Shown: positions 6,272 through 8,571 of the stretch, in pieces
Numbering within the stretch: position 1 is the stretch's first letter
Layout of the letters: each line of letters begins with the position of its first letter
Assembly: GCA_027051995.1 (NCBI GenBank)
Contig: JALUFY010000356.1
Span: 1-8,571 of the forward strand
Source of the DNA: Hyphomicrobiales bacterium
GTDB lineage: Bacteria > Pseudomonadota > Alphaproteobacteria > Rhizobiales > Aestuariivirgaceae
Direction of reading: 5' to 3'
Length of the DNA: 8,571 bases
Program-made: the position numbers and the translations under genes
The notes under the pieces: generated by a model
Seen by the model: only the letters and a program-made list of their open reading frames with translations
Told to the model about the DNA's origin: nothing
Database searches by the model: none

Positions 6272-7306
6272 TCATTCCGCCAGCGCCGGGAAAATGACGG
6301 TGAACTTCGCGCCCTTGCCTTTTTTCGAGGCGATCTTGAGCCGTGCGCCATGGCGCGCGGCCAGATGCTTGACAATGGCCAGCCCCAGCCCCGTGCCGCC
6401 GGCCTTGCGCGAGGCGCTCTTGTCCACCCGGTAGAAACGCTCCGTCAGGCGCGGGATGTGCTTTTTCAGGATGCCCGCGCCCCAGTCGCGCACCGACAGG
6501 GCCAGCCGCGCCGCGCCCTTTTTGCTCACGCCACGGCGCACGCGAATGCGCACCTTGCCGCCATCACCGCCATAGACTATGGCGTTTTCCACCAGATTGA
6601 GCACGATCTGTTCGATCTGCCCGGCGTCGCCGCGCACCAGGGCCGCGCCGTCATGCAGCCTCAGCTCGATGCGGACACCCGCCGCCGCCGCCCTGTCGTG
6701 CAGCAGTTCGGCGGCCCGGCGGGCGATGAGATTGAGATCGGCTTCGCCGGCGGGCAGCTTGTGGCCGTCCGCCTCGATGCGCGACAGCGAGAGCATGTCG
6801 TCCACCAGTTTCTTCATGCGCAGGGCCTGCTGTTCCATGTGCGCGAGGAATGACTCGCGGGCGGCTTCATCATCGCGCGCCGCTCCGCGCAGGGTTTCGG
6901 CCAGCCCCAGAATGGCCGCCACCGGCGTGCGCAGCTCGTGGGAGGCCGAGGCGATGAAATTCATGCGCATGCGGGCCAAGCTCTGCTCTTGCGAGCGGTC
7001 CCGGAAATGGATGAAGACATGGCTCCCGCCGGGGCGGGCGGAAAGCGCGCTCATGTGCGCTTCCAAACGTCTTTTGGGACGTTTCAGATCAACAATCGCC
7101 AGGGCGGATTTCCCGCCTGAAAGCACATCGCCCAGCGCATTGGCGAAGGATTTTCCGCGAATGGCGGCACTGGCCGGCCGGCCTGGTTCGAGAAGAGGAA
7201 AAAGCTCCATGGCCGCCGCGTTGGCGCTGATCAGCGCGCCCCGTTCATCCACGGCCAGCGCCGGAAAGACGAAATTCTCCGTCAGGTGTTCGAGATATTC
7301 ACGCAT
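6272..7306 (-). CDS. phoR: Phosphate regulon sensor histidine kinase PhoR, apparently without membrane segments
   Basis: Autophosphorylates and donates phosphate to PhoB when phosphate is scarce; under excess it is silenced through PstSCAB-PhoU. From the ATG at 7306 (344 residues) it begins directly with a PAS-like domain (about 8-105: FVFPALAVDERGALISANAAAMELF). Then come the dimerisation/phosphoacceptor helix with the H-box SASHELRTP (His 123), the N-box LNLVENA (Asn 241), G1 DWGAGI, F-box FYRVD and G2 GGTGLGLAIVKHL. The frame continues upstream to an ATG at 7330 and a GTG at 7396, but those extensions look non-coding and none of the starts has a good ribosome binding site. Classical PhoR carries N-terminal membrane helices; none is visible here, nor in any minus-strand frame up to 7719. 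It precedes pstS by 108 bases and is followed by the Pho box. The function call rests on kinase motifs plus context. Confidence 0.88.
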   Translation of the reverse strand: MREYLEHLTENFVFPALAVDERGALISANAAAMELFPLLEPGRPASAAIRGKSFANALGDVLSGGKSALAIVDLKRPKRRLEAHMSALSARPGGSHVFIHFRDRSQEQSLARMRMNFIASASHELRTPVAAILGLAETLRGAARDDEAARESFLAHMEQQALRMKKLVDDMLSLSRIEADGHKLPAGEADLNLIARRAAELLHDRAAAAGVRIELRLHDGAALVRGDAGQIEQIVLNLVENAIVYGGDGGKVRIRVRRGVSKKGAARLALSVRDWGAGILKKHIPRLTERFYRVDKSASRKAGGTGLGLAIVKHLAARHGARLKIASKKGKGAKFTVIFPALAE

Positions 7307-7354
7307 GCGGGTGTCATAGCAGAATCTCATCCCGGGTAAAGGCGGCCGGCTTTT

Positions 7355-7417
7355 CCCTTTCGTAAGGGCAGGCTGGCGCGTTTCCGGAATCTTCACGCCG
7401 GACGGGTGGCCGGAAAC
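7355..7417. repeat. Two short inverted repeats upstream of phoR
   Basis: GTTTCCGG (7380-7387) and CCGGAAAC (7410-7417) are exact reverse complements 22 bases apart. CCCTT (7355-7359) and AAGGG (7364-7368) form a small hairpin with a TCGT loop. Both would fall in the phoR leader if phoR starts at 7330 or 7306. They could be operators, leader structure or chance; no function can be assigned. Confidence 0.3.
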
Positions 7418-7643
7418 ACGGCGGAACAGTCCACAATAAATAGGAAAAGCCTTGGGTGCATGACTCCGCTTCGTAGCAGCGTCCGGTGTAACGGATTTGC
7501 GGCGATATCCCGCGCGATGTTGAAAATGCGGGGCTGGCGTTGCCTTGGTTGAACATTAGGCGGCTTGCCTTTTCTGGTCAATGGTGCTGATTTCGTTATG
7601 CTGTAAATTCCAGAACGAAGTACAATACCCCCTTGGCCGGTAT

Positions 7644-7698
7644 GGCAGCAGCTCGGGGTGCGGTTTCCCAACCGGGATTAGCGCCTTGTCATGCTGCC
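7644..7698. repeat. Nested inverted repeats in the phoR-recombinase gap
   Basis: GGCAGCA (7644-7650) is the exact reverse complement of TGCTGCC (7692-7698). Between them CGGTT (7661-7665) and AACCG (7670-7674) form a 4-base-loop hairpin. The arrangement would fold on either strand. It may be structured RNA, a protein site or a recombination site; the sequence alone does not say which. Confidence 0.35.
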
Positions 7699-7716
7699 TG
7701 GCGCCAAACGCGCCAG
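7698..7716 (-). terminator. Hairpin just after the recombinase partner gene
   Basis: CTGGCGC (7698-7704) and GCGCCAG (7710-7716) are perfect reverse complements around a 5-base loop, starting three bases beyond the TAG stop at 7720-7722. In the direction of that gene no T-tract follows, so termination would need Rho or another mechanism. On the plus strand the stem is followed by TTTCT. Confidence 0.4.
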
Positions 7717-7719
7717 TTT

Positions 7720-8121
7720 CTACACTGACGAAGCCTGAGAATACCCCAGCAGCCGCCTTTGCTCCTCCCAATCCACGGGCATTCTCTCAAGCAGCAGCCC
7801 CAAAGTCACGTCCGGCCCCTGCGCGCCATCCAGAATCGCCTCGACAATATCCGGCGCCAGCAGGGACAGGCGCAGGACGCGGGTCATGTAGGAGAAGGCC
7901 AGTTTTTCGTGTTTGGCCAGTTCAGTGACCGTGGCGAACTGGCCGCTTTCCAGCATTTTCTTCCAGCGGAAGGCGCGGGCCAAGGCCTTGATCAGGGTGT
8001 TGCCGGTTTGGCGCTGAACCGGCGCGCCGGGCGGCAACCGCACTTCCTTGCGCCCGCCGCGCTTGATGATGCGGAACGGGACATGCAGGGTGATCGTATC
8101 GGGGGTGGCGGCAGGTTTCAT
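7720..8121 (-). CDS. Small conserved HTH-like protein encoded with a serine recombinase
   Basis: A 133-residue protein without signal peptide or membrane span. I recognise it as a type often found directly after alphaproteobacterial serine recombinase genes and usually annotated as hypothetical; this association is from memory. The N-terminal third is basic (IIKRGGRKEVRLPPGAPVQR). Residues about 41-60 form a helix (NTLIKALARAFRWKKMLESG). Residues about 61-98 resemble a ParB/KorB-type helix-turn-helix: FATVTELAKHEKL, then SYMTRVLRLSLLAP and DIVEAILDG. A short acidic/Trp segment (MPVDWEEQRRLLGY) ends the protein. DNA binding is therefore likely but inferred. Its ATG overlaps the recombinase stop as ATGA (8118-8121), implying translational coupling and a shared role, perhaps control of the recombinase or help in synapsis or directionality. 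No Walker or nuclease motif is present. Confidence 0.8.
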   Translation of the reverse strand: MKPAATPDTITLHVPFRIIKRGGRKEVRLPPGAPVQRQTGNTLIKALARAFRWKKMLESGQFATVTELAKHEKLAFSYMTRVLRLSLLAPDIVEAILDGAQGPDVTLGLLLERMPVDWEEQRRLLGYSQASSV

Positions 8122-8570
8122 GCGGCTTCCTCCCTTTCGGCGTCCGTCAACTCCCTCGCCAGGCTGGTGAGGCCATCAATCCGCAGGCGGATATCCAGCC
8201 CCTCGGCGCCGATGTCGATCCGCTCCACCAGCAACTGAAGGATGCGGGCCTGCTCGGCGGGGAACAGTTCGTACCACAGCGGGTCGAGTTGTTGCAGGGC
8301 CGCGCGGGCGTCGGCTTCGGTAATGCCACTGTTCTTTGCCTTGGCCGCCTTCCATGCGCCAATGATGATTTCAGGCTGGTGGAACACGGCGCGCAGCTGG
8401 CCGATAACGGTGGCCTCGATCTTGCCAGCGGACACGCGGCCAACGGGGCAGGGTCCAGCGCCATGCTTGAGCACCGTCTGACTGACATAGTAGCGGTAGA
8501 GCCTGCCGCCCTTGCGGGTGTGGCTGGGCGAAAACGCCGCCCCGTCCGGCCCGTAAAGCAGCCCCTTGAG
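8118..8570 (-). CDS. Large serine recombinase, C-terminal part (5' end beyond the window)
   Basis: The frame is open to the right edge, so only the last 150 residues are seen and the catalytic Ser domain is outside. The visible part begins LKGLLYGPDGAAFSPSHTRK, then GGRLYRYYVSQTVLKHG and GPCPVGRVSAGKIEATVIGQL. It continues through a helical, Ala/Gln-rich region (ITEADARAALQQLDPLW) into FPAEQARILQLLVERIDIG and a closing beta segment, GLDIRLRIDGLTSLARELT. This is the end of a resolvase/invertase-type large recombinase as found in many alphaproteobacteria. The position of the recombinase zinc ribbon is recognisable, but the usual first CxxC pair is absent (YGPDGAAF). A GTG at 8474 is not a real start because family sequence continues upstream of it. 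The enzyme would cut and rejoin DNA at specific att-like sites, which cannot be inferred from the part in view. Confidence 0.85.
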   Translation of the reverse strand, partial: LKGLLYGPDGAAFSPSHTRKGGRLYRYYVSQTVLKHGAGPCPVGRVSAGKIEATVIGQLRAVFHQPEIIIGAWKAAKAKNSGITEADARAALQQLDPLWYELFPAEQARILQLLVERIDIGAEGLDIRLRIDGLTSLARELTDAEREEAA

Positions 8571-8571
8571 C

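Larger units (their letters stand above)
7397..7719. other. Gene-poor stretch between phoR and the recombinase partner gene
   Basis: About 320 bases without a convincing gene. Minus-strand frames are open in pieces but show no family motif, signal peptide or membrane span. The part from about 7578 to 7628 is clearly richer in A/T than either neighbour. The part from 7644 to 7716 is dense in inverted repeats. I found no tRNA-like cloverleaf with a TTC loop, no rRNA and no clear promoter. It may contain the boundary between the pho locus and the recombinase-bearing element. Confidence 0.5.

Noticed and set aside
7480..7492. GTTACAC on the minus strand upstream of phoR as a possible Pho box
   Set aside because: Only one half-site is present; no second CTGTCAT-like 7-mer lies at the required 11-base spacing.
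7393..7671. Minus-strand open frame in the phoR-recombinase gap, tested as the missing PhoR membrane region
   Set aside because: It contains only a 13-residue hydrophobic stretch (RLFLFIVDCSAVF) and no PhoR-like sequence, and it would need a frameshift to join phoR.
7397..7719. tRNA gene or tRNA-type attachment site next to the recombinase
   Set aside because: I found no cloverleaf, no GGTTC-type loop and no discriminator/CCA-like end on either strand.
1..8571. CRISPR array or tandem repeats
   Set aside because: No regularly spaced direct repeats were seen anywhere in the window.

Overview
The window looks like part of a GC-rich proteobacterial chromosome, most probably an alphaproteobacterium. 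This is inferred from base composition, the style of the pst/pho proteins and the recombinase type at the right edge; no rRNA or other taxonomic marker is present. 

Layout. Positions 1-809 (+) hold the remains of an IS5-family transposase gene: it enters from the left edge, carries a +1 frameshift near 447, and stops abruptly before its last catalytic residue. Positions 842-7306 (all -) hold a complete phosphate-starvation locus in transcription order phoR, pstS, pstC, pstA, pstB, phoU, phoB. Positions 7307-7719 are mostly non-coding, with several inverted repeats and an AT-richer patch. Positions 7720-8570 (-) hold the 3' part of a large serine recombinase gene, cut by the window edge, whose stop codon overlaps the start of a small helix-turn-helix-like protein gene (ATGA).

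How the genes work together. PstS binds periplasmic phosphate, PstC and PstA form the membrane channel and PstB is the ATPase. PhoU links transporter activity to the kinase PhoR, which phosphorylates PhoB; PhoB then activates Pho promoters. A good Pho box lies in front of pstS, so the locus probably autoregulates through PhoB. A GC-rich hairpin in the pstS leader and a perfect 11-bp hairpin between pstS and pstC suggest that pstS is expressed at a higher level than the membrane genes. All genes from pstC to phoB are tightly packed or overlap.

Points for a second look. PhoR has no visible membrane segment. The pho locus lies between two mobile-element fragments, with the IS remnant reaching almost to the phoB stop codon. 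The recombinase and its small DNA-binding-like partner form a translationally coupled pair whose joint function I cannot name; this is the best candidate here for something poorly described. The rest is ordinary Pho-regulon biology.
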